Part shown: in pieces, positions 22,695 to 28,930 of the stretch
Position numbering within the stretch: the first letter of the stretch is position 1
Layout of the letters: the number at the start of each line of letters is the position of its first letter
From: an uncultured Clostridia bacterium
GTDB lineage: Bacteria; Bacillota; Clostridia; Oscillospirales; Ruminococcaceae
Direction of reading: 5' to 3'
DNA length: 37,292 bases
Assembly (NCBI GenBank): GCA_947627455.1
Contig: CANQWC010000023.1
Location: 1-37,292 of the forward strand
Notes under the pieces: generated by a model
The model's input: only the letters and a program-made list of their open reading frames with translations
Database searches by the model: none
What the model was told of the DNA's origin: nothing
Translations under genes and position numbers: made by a program

Positions 22695-23232
22695 CCTCAT
22701 CTCTCCACTCATACCCTTTCACGGTGCAGTTGGGGTGCTTATAGCTGTAAAACTCCTCGTTGGTGAGGTCTTCAAAATATGTGTCAATGACCCTTAACAC
22801 GCCGTAGTGCGCGACGATGAGCAGCGTTTTGCCGCGGTATTTTTCCGCGATATCCTCCAAAAAGCCGTAAATTCTATGCGCAAGCTGAAGCGTCGATTCG
22901 CCGTTCGGGCAGCGCTTTGCGAAGTGCTTCTTGCACTCGATGAAATCCTCGCTGCGCCAGTCGCTGCCCTCAAAATCGCCGTAGTCCTGCTCGATGAGCC
23001 GCTCGTCGGTCTCAACGCGCGCGCCGATAATTTTCGCGACGATCTCTGCGGTCTCTTTCGCCCTCGCGAGCGGCGACGAGATAATAATTTCTATCCCGAG
23101 GCCCTCGGCGTTCTTCGCGAGCTCAAGCGCCTGAGTCCTTCCCTCTTCGGTGAGCTTTGCGTCGGCCCGCCCGCAGATTTTATGCAAAACGTTCCATTCG
23201 CTCTGCCCGTGTCTTGTTGTATAAAGCTTCAT
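22681..23232 (-). CDS. Histidine phosphatase family protein
   Basis: A 183-residue member of the phosphoglycerate mutase-like histidine phosphatases. The catalytic motif is TRHGQSEWN (residues 6-14, His8 the phosphohistidine), with the supporting SSPLARAKETAEIV block (about 53-66), E/D stretch ERLIEQDYGDFEG (about 78-90) and the second histidine in LIVAHYGVLR. Members act on sugar phosphates or cofactors such as alpha-ribazole phosphate; the substrate here is unknown. GGAGG precedes the ATG. No strong promoter was found in front of it. Confidence 0.92.
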   Translation of the reverse strand: MKLYTTRHGQSEWNVLHKICGRADAKLTEEGRTQALELAKNAEGLGIEIIISSPLARAKETAEIVAKIIGARVETDERLIEQDYGDFEGSDWRSEDFIECKKHFAKRCPNGESTLQLAHRIYGFLEDIAEKYRGKTLLIVAHYGVLRVIDTYFEDLTNEEFYSYKHPNCTVKGYEWRDEEVVS

Positions 23233-23293
23233 TTCGGCCTCCTTGCGATGTCAGCTGAGCCTCAAAATTAAGAAAAAATTAAGAATTAACCGA

Positions 23294-23322
23294 TTGATTT
23301 GTTTTTCTGCCGATGTTATAAT
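23294..23322 (+). promoter_or_regulatory. Promoter of the small lipoprotein gene
   Basis: TTGATT (23294-23299), 17 bases, exact TATAAT (23317-23322), 19 bases before the TTG start. Confidence 0.8.
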
Positions 23323-23341
23323 CTAATCGGGAGGTGTTGAT

Positions 23342-23692
23342 TTGAAAAAATATGTAAAACTTGCCGCTGTCCTTGCCGCCGTCATGATGATTCTATGCTC
23401 CTGCGGTTCAAGCATCAGAAGCGCCGAAAATACCGTACGTCGAGAGTTCTTTTGGAATTGGACCTTAAGGGGCTATGAGCTTATCGACCTTGAATATGAC
23501 GCCGAAATGTCTCAGAAAAGGCTTTATGATCTTGAAGACGGCGAAGACATCGCGATCTTCAAGACTTCATTCAAGACCCCGCACAAAGTCAGCGGCAGCC
23601 TCAGCCCCGACCACGTTTATACGGGTTGGACATGGGAGCTCAGGCGCAGCAAACATTCGGGCTGGAAAATCGTCAACTACGGCTTCGGATAA
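23342..23692 (+). CDS. Small lipoprotein of unknown function
   Basis: A 116-residue protein with a lipoprotein signal peptide: basic MKKYVK, hydrophobic stretch to MMILCSC, lipid attachment probably at C21 (lipobox LCSC). The mature part is about 95 residues, with WNWTLRGYELIDLEYDAEMS and TGWTWELRRSKHSGWKIVNYGFG, which reads like a small NTF2-like or DUF4829-type domain; I cannot name a family. Translation starts at a TTG, with GGGAGG seven bases before it and a consensus promoter. Its stop directly abuts the pyk stop on the other strand, with no base between and no terminator. Confidence 0.7.
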   Translation: MKKYVKLAAVLAAVMMILCSCGSSIRSAENTVRREFFWNWTLRGYELIDLEYDAEMSQKRLYDLEDGEDIAIFKTSFKTPHKVSGSLSPDHVYTGWTWELRRSKHSGWKIVNYGFG

Positions 23693-25105
23693 TCAAATTC
23701 TGTCGATTTTGATGAGGTTCGTGTTGCCCGATGTTCCGTTGGTCATTCCGCCCGTCGTGACTATCGTGTCGCCCTTGTTAAGGCCGAAGGTCTCGCGGGC
23801 GTTTTGCTTCGCGGCATAGAAGAGGACATCGGTAGAATCAAATTTTTCGCATATCTTCGGCGTAACTCCCCATGAGAGGGCGAGCTTGCGCCTTGTTTTT
23901 TCGCTTGTCGTGAGGCCGAGAATGTCGACAGGGCATCTGAACCGCGACACCATTCTTACCGTCGCGCCCGAAAGCGAGCAAACCGCCATCGCCTTTGCGC
24001 CGACGTCGATAGCCATTCCGCAGGTCGCGTGAGATATCGCGTCGACGGTGTTGTGAATCCTGAAGTCAGAGGTCCTGAACCTTTCGGCATAGTCGATGCC
24101 GCGCTCGGTCTCCTCGGCGATTTTTGCCATGGTTTTGAGCGCCAGAACGGGGTATTGGCCCGCCGCGGTCTCGCCCGAGAGCATTATCGCGCTTGAGCCG
24201 TCGTAAATTGCGTTCGCGACATCTGAGGTCTCTGCCCTTGTCGGGCGCGGGTTGTGAATCATCGATTCGAGCATTTCGGTCGCGGTGATGACCCTCTTGC
24301 CCAAAAGGCGGCACTTTGTGATGAGGTTTTTCTGGATCGCTGGGAGCTTCTCAAAAGCGATCTCAACGCCCATATCGCCGCGCCCTATCATAATTCCGCC
24401 GCAAAGCTCGACTATCTCTTCAATGTGGTCGACGCCCGACTGGTTCTCTATTTTCGCGATGATGTCGATGTCGTCGCCGCCGTGCTCATGTAAAAATTCC
24501 TTGACGTCGAGAACGTCCTGCCTCACCGAAACGAACGAGCAGGCGATAAAATCGACGTCGTTTTCAATTCCGAAGAGAATGTCCGACTTATCCTGCTCCG
24601 AGAGGAACACCTGTTTTAAGACCTTCCCGGGGAAAGCCATCGACTTGTTGTTTGAGAGCTCGCCGCCCTCGCGAACGACAGAATGGATCTCCTCGCCGTC
24701 GATAGAAGTGACTTCAAAGCGCAGCAAGCCGTTGTTGAGAAGAATTGTGTCGCCGACGGAGAGGTCGTGAGCGAGGCCCTTATAATTGACCGAAACGCGT
24801 TTTTCGTTGCCGACGGTCTCCTCGGTCGTGAAGATGAACTCATCGCCCGAATTGAGGAAAACCTTGTCGTTTTCAAACTTGCGAATGCGGTATTCGGGGC
24901 CCTTTGTATCGAGCATTATCGCGACGGGCAGGTCAAGCTCCTCGCGCAGGCGCTTAATCAGGTTGATTTTTTCGAGGTGATCCTCGTGGGTCCCGTGCGA
25001 GAAGTTAAGCCTTGCGACGTTCATTCCCGCGAGCATCATTTCGCGCAGGGTCTGCTCATCAGAGCAGGAGGGGCCGATTGTGCAGATGATCTTTGTTTTT
25101 CTCAT
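23693..25105 (-). CDS. pyk: Pyruvate kinase
   Basis: Pyruvate kinase makes ATP and pyruvate from phosphoenolpyruvate. The 470-residue protein has the standard length without the extra C-terminal PEP-utiliser domain. Visible: NVARLNFSHGTHEDH near the N terminus, MLDTKGPEYRI, the catalytic lysine block IDIIAKIENQSGVDHIEEI, Mg-binding MIGRGDMGVEI, and KRVITATEMLESMIHNPRPTRAE (ATEML where many have ATQML). The C-terminal allosteric domain ends in GDTIVTTGG. Strong promoter at 25144-25172. It converges with the lipoprotein gene. Confidence 0.97.
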   Translation of the reverse strand: MRKTKIICTIGPSCSDEQTLREMMLAGMNVARLNFSHGTHEDHLEKINLIKRLREELDLPVAIMLDTKGPEYRIRKFENDKVFLNSGDEFIFTTEETVGNEKRVSVNYKGLAHDLSVGDTILLNNGLLRFEVTSIDGEEIHSVVREGGELSNNKSMAFPGKVLKQVFLSEQDKSDILFGIENDVDFIACSFVSVRQDVLDVKEFLHEHGGDDIDIIAKIENQSGVDHIEEIVELCGGIMIGRGDMGVEIAFEKLPAIQKNLITKCRLLGKRVITATEMLESMIHNPRPTRAETSDVANAIYDGSSAIMLSGETAAGQYPVLALKTMAKIAEETERGIDYAERFRTSDFRIHNTVDAISHATCGMAIDVGAKAMAVCSLSGATVRMVSRFRCPVDILGLTTSEKTRRKLALSWGVTPKICEKFDSTDVLFYAAKQNARETFGLNKGDTIVTTGGMTNGTSGNTNLIKIDRI

Positions 25106-25143
25106 ATTCAGTACCGTCCTTTCGGAAAAATTCAGTCAACAAA

Positions 25144-25172
25144 AGTATAGCATATTTTTGCGATGTTGTGAA
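25144..25172 (-). promoter_or_regulatory. Promoter of pyk
   Basis: Minus strand TTCACA (25167-25172), 17 bases, TATACT (25144-25149), about 40 bases before the ATG. Confidence 0.7.
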
Positions 25173-25182
25173 GAGGGTTTAC

Positions 25183-25210
25183 AAAAAAATTCCCCGCCGA
25201 AGCGGGGGAT
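25183..25210 (-). terminator. Terminator-like hairpin on the minus strand
   Basis: CCCCGC (25192-25197) pairs with GCGGGG (25202-25207), loop CGAA; on the minus strand it is followed by a run of T bases (complement of 25183-25189). No minus-strand gene lies directly upstream, only the hairpin array 25216-25358. Confidence 0.65.
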
Positions 25211-25215
25211 TCGAT

Positions 25216-25358
25216 AGGGCGGTGAGTAAATCGTGCCTATTTTCCGAATGCGCCCTGACAAGGAGGCGAAGCCCTCGGCTCCGCGCAAGCGCGGAGCCGC
25301 ACCCGCGCCGCAGGCGGCACGGGTGGCCGCGCCCTTCGGGCGCGGCGGGCTTCGCCCG
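25216..25358. repeat. GC-rich array of consecutive hairpins
   Basis: In order: AGGGCG (25216-) with CGCCCT (-25256) as a wide pair; 25277-25298, 9-bp stem, loop CAAG; 25300-25325, 6-bp plus 4-bp stem, inner loop CAGG; 25326-25346, 9-bp stem, loop TTC; 25346-25358, 4-5-bp stem, loop TTC. No reading frame across it looks like a protein. With the minus-strand terminator at 25183-25210 it might be a transcribed RNA, or a palindromic repeat element. Confidence 0.65.
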
Positions 25359-25411
25359 CCCGTTATTCCGCCCGTTCCACGATTCGTAGACTGCCTTCTT
25401 TTGCCCGTGGG

Positions 25412-25440
25412 TTGACTTCACGGCGCCGACGCGTTATGAT
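25412..25440 (+). promoter_or_regulatory. Promoter of the Xre-type regulator
   Basis: TTGACT (25412-25417), 17 bases, TATGAT (25435-25440), 21 bases before the ATG. Confidence 0.7.
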
Positions 25441-25461
25441 TGACGCAAAGGAGGTGATCAC

Positions 25462-26025
25462 ATGGACAGCGTTAAATTCGGGGCGTTCATCGCCGAGACC
25501 CGAAAGGAGTGCGGCATGACCCAGCAGGAGCTCGCGAAGAAGCTCTCGGTGACGAATAAGGCGGTGAGCCGCTGGGAGACGGGCTCGGGCTTTCCAGATA
25601 TAAATATTCTTGAGCCGCTGGCAGATGCCCTCGGGGTGAGTATTTTAGAGCTCATGCGTTCCGAGCGTCTTTCGGTTCGCGACGAGCAGACCTCTCAGGC
25701 GCTTTCTGACACTATCGAGCTTGCAAATCTGCGCCGAGACAGGCGCGAATTCATCATCGCGGCGATGTGGCTTTCGGCCATAGGTCTGATTCTTATTGCG
25801 CTCGCGATATTTATGCCGTCGGCGGTTACTGTCTGGACTTTGCCGCTTGCTTTCTGTTCGGTCTCGGGGCTCGGCTGCCTGCTTTACGCGGTCAAAAAAC
25901 GCCGCAGCGGTCTGCCGTCAGCGCTCTGGTTTGCGGCGTCGGGCGTTTTGCTGACCGTTCCGATAGTTCAAATCGTAATTCTTCTGCTGATGTTTGTGAT
26001 GACAAACTTTATCGGCTGTTTCTGA
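25462..26025 (+). CDS. Xre-family regulator with membrane-spanning C-terminal part
   Basis: The first ~65 of 187 residues form an HTH_3/Cro-CI domain (FIAETRKECGMTQQELAKKLSVTNKAVSRWETGSGFPDINILEPLADALGVSILELM in overview, residues 8-66). A linker (67-92) leads to about three hydrophobic segments (about 95-117, 122-143, 158-184). It is thus a DNA-binding protein tethered to the membrane, a common Clostridia layout of unknown signal. AAAGGAGG precedes the ATG, with a promoter at 25412. Two secreted proteins follow within 8 and 27 bases and may be regulated with it. Confidence 0.88.
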   Translation: MDSVKFGAFIAETRKECGMTQQELAKKLSVTNKAVSRWETGSGFPDINILEPLADALGVSILELMRSERLSVRDEQTSQALSDTIELANLRRDRREFIIAAMWLSAIGLILIALAIFMPSAVTVWTLPLAFCSVSGLGCLLYAVKKRRSGLPSALWFAASGVLLTVPIVQIVILLLMFVMTNFIGCF

Positions 26026-26033
26026 GGTGACAG

Positions 26034-26444
26034 ATGAAAAAATCGAATATAATTTTTTCGACCGTGATAATTCTGCTGATGGTCATGTGCATCGCAATTT
26101 CGGCGTTTTCGCTCAGCCCGAAGTTCAGGGTATCGATGTTTGTATTCTTCAACGGCGAGAGGCTTGAACGCGCCATAGAATCGGGCGACGGCATACCGAT
26201 AATCGGCGGCGTCGACGCCATGAATTTTTGGGGCGACGGCATGGACGAGTTTATCCTCTTCATAATAGGGAGCAGGTACTACGGCTGCTATTATTCCCAT
26301 AGCGGCGAGCCGTACGCGTTTCAGGGCGTCCCCGCAGAGCTCACCAAAACAGGCGAAAACTCATGGGAGTGGCGTGCCGACGGCAATCACGGAAAGACTT
26401 CGCGAATCTGCGGAAATTGGTATTATTTTGAAGCTGTTTTTTGA
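26034..26444 (+). CDS. Secreted or membrane-anchored protein of unknown function
   Basis: A 136-residue protein with one N-terminal hydrophobic segment (KKSNIIFSTVIILLMVM..., residues 4-26) serving as signal or anchor, and an extracytoplasmic part containing MNFWGDGMDEFILFIIG, YYSHSGEPY and a closing CGNWYYFEAVF. I recognise no family. It begins 8 bases after the Xre regulator with a GAGGTGA ribosome binding site, and the WYYFE word recurs in the next gene, hinting at related folds. Function unknown. Confidence 0.65.
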   Translation: MKKSNIIFSTVIILLMVMCIAISAFSLSPKFRVSMFVFFNGERLERAIESGDGIPIIGGVDAMNFWGDGMDEFILFIIGSRYYGCYYSHSGEPYAFQGVPAELTKTGENSWEWRADGNHGKTSRICGNWYYFEAVF

Positions 26445-26471
26445 GAAGTGTATTATAAAAGGAGAGTTATC

Positions 26472-26987
26472 ATGAGGCTTTATTTTCTTATCGCGGCGGC
26501 GGTCGTGCTGATGGGCGTGCTGTCTTTTTGCGATGCGGGCGCCGACAAGAGCATATTCGGCATCGATGTCAGCGATGCAGAGGTTGTCGCCGACACCGAC
26601 AGCCACGGCTGGCTCGGCGACGGCGAGAGATATTTAGAACTTAAATTTTCCGATGCCTCGGCCGAAATCGCGATTTCAAAGTCATGGCAGCCTCTCCCTG
26701 CGAGCGAGCGCATCACCGCGATAATCTGGGGCGCCGAATTTGAAAAAGACGGCGAGCGTTACGGCGTCGGGCCGTACATGTCGGCAGAGCTGCCACAGGT
26801 CAAGAACGGTTGGTATTATTTTGAAGACCGCACCGAACCGATCGACGGTGCAACGCCAAATCTGAACGGCGGTGCGCCCGACAGCGACAGCGCCGCCGAT
26901 TTGTACCTATCGCCCCCGCGCAACTTCACCGTCGCAGTCTACGACTCCGACACCGCCACGCTCTATTATGTCGACCACGACAGCTGA
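26472..26987 (+). CDS. Secreted protein of unknown function
   Basis: I place the start at the ATG at 26472 (AAAGGAG eight bases upstream), giving 171 residues; an ATG eight codons earlier lacks such a site. The N-terminal hydrophobic stretch LYFLIAAAVVLMGVLSFC is a signal peptide or anchor. The mature part contains DTDSHGWLGDGERYLELKF, SWQPLPASERITAIIWG and, later, KNGWYYFEDRTEPIDG and NFTVAVYDSDTATLYYVD, a layout I associate with a widespread uncharacterised Firmicutes family, but cannot name. It is the last gene of the Xre group; the structured repeat A copy 2 begins about 30 bases downstream. Confidence 0.65.
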   Translation: MRLYFLIAAAVVLMGVLSFCDAGADKSIFGIDVSDAEVVADTDSHGWLGDGERYLELKFSDASAEIAISKSWQPLPASERITAIIWGAEFEKDGERYGVGPYMSAELPQVKNGWYYFEDRTEPIDGATPNLNGGAPDSDSAADLYLSPPRNFTVAVYDSDTATLYYVDHDS

Positions 26988-27017
26988 AAGCAAAAGCCAT
27001 AAAATTTCGCTTGAGCT

Positions 27018-27208
27018 TTTTTCAAAAGGCTTGCAGGGGTCAATGAAAGTTGGTATTCCTGTCAAAATTAAAAGTTTTCGATCCAACCTTTTACAAAATG
27101 TGGGTGGGGGTCGAGGGGGCAGAGCCCCATCGTCGCGACCGCAGTCGCGAAAACCCATACGTAGTGCGCTCCGCAAGGGGTGAATTGAAAAACAGCTCGG
27201 CGAGCTGT
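27018..27208. repeat. Structured intergenic repeat, family A copy 2
   Basis: Same order as copy 1 at 14469: a TTTTCAAAAGGCTTGCAGG start, a GGGGC-AGA-GCCCC hairpin (27116-27128), a 7-bp hairpin with loop CGCA (27133-27150), then the 54-bp block 27155-27208, identical to 14543-14596 except one base in the loop of the last hairpin. A ~75-base AT-rich stretch (about 27040-27108) is inserted between the first and second parts relative to copy 1. Confidence 0.75.
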
Positions 27209-27226
27209 CAGTTATCACAAAGTTGG

Positions 27227-27531
27227 GCAAAGGCGTAAGCCTTTGCAGAACGATGCTGACAAAAGTGCCCTATCCGTAGATGGATAGGGCATCGTTTGAA
27301 CCCTCGTCGGGTTTTCCCCGCACTTAAAGCCCCTTACCCATTCCCACGCTTACAATCAAAGTAAAACAATCCAATCAATCCGGCGCCAGCTTTCGAAAAT
27401 GAGTAGGCGTCAGCCCTATATATTGCTATATTAGCCCAAAACCCATAATCCGAGCCTCCGCTTCGTGCCGTTCGCTGATCGTTTATCTCTACCGCAAATT
27501 CACTGCCCCCTGTACGTGCTTCAAAACGCTC
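27227..27531. other. Hairpin-rich spacer between repeat A and the tetR promoter
   Basis: Two further perfect hairpins follow repeat A: 27227-27246 (GCAAAGGC/GCCTTTGC, loop GTAA) and 27266-27291 (10-bp stem, arm TGCCCTATCC). CCCTCGTCGGG near 27301 is a small stem. From about 27330 to 27531 I see nothing I can name; a minus-strand frame there does not look like a known protein. Confidence 0.5.
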
Positions 27532-27560
27532 TTGCACCTTGGCGTCCTTTGTGGTATAAT
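27532..27560 (+). promoter_or_regulatory. Promoter of tetR
   Basis: TTGCAC (27532-27537), 17 bases, exact TATAAT (27555-27560), 51 bases before the ATG. Confidence 0.8.
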
Positions 27561-27584
27561 ACATCATACATCAACGTATTATGT
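27561..27584 (+). promoter_or_regulatory. Palindromic operator over the tetR transcription start
   Basis: ACATCATAC and GTATTATGT are inverted copies (8 of 9 positions) around a 6-base centre, directly after the -10 box. Size, symmetry and position fit a TetR dimer site for self-repression. That TetR binds it is inferred. Confidence 0.6.
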
Positions 27585-27611
27585 AACCATAAAGCCCTTA
27601 GGAGATTAGCC

Positions 27612-28169
27612 ATGTCAAACTTCACGAAGAAAGCAATTCAGGAGTCCTTTCTGAAACTGCTGACGGAACGGCCGCTGTCCAAGATCACGGTGAAAGATAT
27701 TGTGGCGGACTGCGGAGTAAATCGCAACACCTTTTACTACTATTTCGAGGACATGCCGAAACTCATCGAAAGTATTGTCGAGGAGGACGCTGCCGAGATC
27801 ATTCAGTCCTATCCCACAATAGAAAAATTCGAGGACTGTTTGGAGGCGGCGATCACATATGCGCTTGCGAAAAAGCGCGCGGTGCTGCATATTTATCACT
27901 CGGCAAATCGGGAAATTTATGAGATGTACTTATGGAAAGTCTGCGATCACACGGTCAATGCCTATGTTACATCTGTCCTTCAGGGGAAAAGTGTCAGGGA
28001 AAGCGACCTTTTCATCGTAAAAGAGTATCTGTCAGGTCTTGCTTTCGGGCTCTTCTCAAGATGGCTGAAAAACGATATGAACGATGATATTCGGGGCATG
28101 CTTTCACGTTTGACGGAGATCAAAAAAGGAATGATTGAGGAGATGATTCTGCGCTGCGTGGAAGAATAA
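27612..28169 (+). CDS. TetR/AcrR-family transcriptional regulator
   Basis: A 185-residue regulator. The N-terminal HTH (about residues 5-50) reads KKAIQESFLKLLTERPLSKITVKDIVADCGVNRNTFYYYFEDMPKLIESI, the typical TetR layout with the T/N-FYYYF recognition helix. The rest is a helical ligand/dimer domain. The ATG at 27612 has AGGAG seven bases upstream; an open frame extends 49 codons further up but runs through promoter and operator. It heads a cassette with DUF308, MMPL transporter and heptad-repeat genes, which it probably represses. A terminator at 28214 separates it from them. Confidence 0.92.
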   Translation: MSNFTKKAIQESFLKLLTERPLSKITVKDIVADCGVNRNTFYYYFEDMPKLIESIVEEDAAEIIQSYPTIEKFEDCLEAAITYALAKKRAVLHIYHSANREIYEMYLWKVCDHTVNAYVTSVLQGKSVRESDLFIVKEYLSGLAFGLFSRWLKNDMNDDIRGMLSRLTEIKKGMIEEMILRCVEE

Positions 28170-28213
28170 ACAGACAAATGCAGCCGTTTGCCTGAAAATC
28201 GGTCATTTTTATA

Positions 28214-28248
28214 TCCCGTGTCTGATTATCGGACACGGGACTTTTTTT
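28214..28248 (+). terminator. Intrinsic terminator after tetR
   Basis: TCCCGTGTC (28214-28222) pairs with GACACGGGA (28232-28240), followed by CTTTTTTT. Confidence 0.88.
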
Positions 28249-28253
28249 GTCCG

Positions 28254-28282
28254 TATGCAAATCAAAACGCGAAGGATATAAT
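28254..28282 (+). promoter_or_regulatory. Weak promoter of the DUF308-MMPL operon
   Basis: Exact TATAAT at 28277-28282; the hexamer 17 bases upstream is TATGCA (28254-28259), a poor -35 box. No copy of the tetR operator palindrome is visible here. Confidence 0.5.
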
Positions 28283-28311
28283 ATAAACAAACGAGCAAAG
28301 GAGGCTTTTGT

Positions 28312-28926
28312 ATGAAGATGCGCTCGGTAACGCCGATGAGAATCGCTAAGATCGGATACATCGTTATGTCCGTTCTGTTTTGCTTGTCAGGCGTTTTGTT
28401 TATCGCTATGCCCGAAATTTCGACGAAAATCATCGGAATTTGTATCGGTATCTCGATGATCCTCTTCGGCATTGTCAGGCTGATCGGATATTTTTCAAAG
28501 GACCTGTACCGATTGGCGTTTCAGTTTGATCTGGAATTCGGAATACTGATGATGATTCTCGGGGTGATAGTCCTGTTTAATCCCGAGAACCTGATGGCGT
28601 TTATCTGCGTTGCCATCGGTATTTCCATTCTGCTTGACGGACTGTTCAAAATTCGGATAGCTTTCGATTCAAAACAGTTCGGCATCAAAAGCTGGTGGCT
28701 GATTTTAGCTCTTGCGATAGTGACAGGGGTGATCGGAGTATTCCTGATTTTTGATTCTGTGACAGGCTCCGAGCTGATGACCGTTATACTCGGGCTTACC
28801 CTTCTTTCGGAGGGCATTCTGAACCTGTCTACGGTTATCAGCACCGTTTTAATTGTCAAAAATCAGGCGCCCGACATCATCGAAACGGACATCATTGACA
28901 TTGACTTTGACGGAAAGGAAAGGTGA
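28312..28926 (+). CDS. DUF308 (HdeD-like) membrane protein
   Basis: A 204-residue protein with six hydrophobic segments arranged as three similar pairs, the DUF308 pattern (for example YIVMSVLFCLSGVLFIAMP, GILMMILGVIVLFNPENLMAF, LALAIVTGVIGVFLIFDS), each followed by a glycine-rich helix such as IGICIGISMILFGIVRL. The tail is acidic (DIIETDIIDIDFDGKER). HdeD itself is linked to acid resistance in E. coli, but the function of Firmicutes members is unknown. AAAGGAGG precedes the ATG. It is 4 bases before the MMPL gene and so part of its operon. Confidence 0.85.
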   Translation: MKMRSVTPMRIAKIGYIVMSVLFCLSGVLFIAMPEISTKIIGICIGISMILFGIVRLIGYFSKDLYRLAFQFDLEFGILMMILGVIVLFNPENLMAFICVAIGISILLDGLFKIRIAFDSKQFGIKSWWLILALAIVTGVIGVFLIFDSVTGSELMTVILGLTLLSEGILNLSTVISTVLIVKNQAPDIIETDIIDIDFDGKER

Positions 28927-28930
28927 AAGC

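Noticed and set aside
27334-27567. Minus-strand frame of 77 codons before tetR
   Set aside because: It runs through the tetR promoter and operator, has no recognisable domain and no ribosome binding site.
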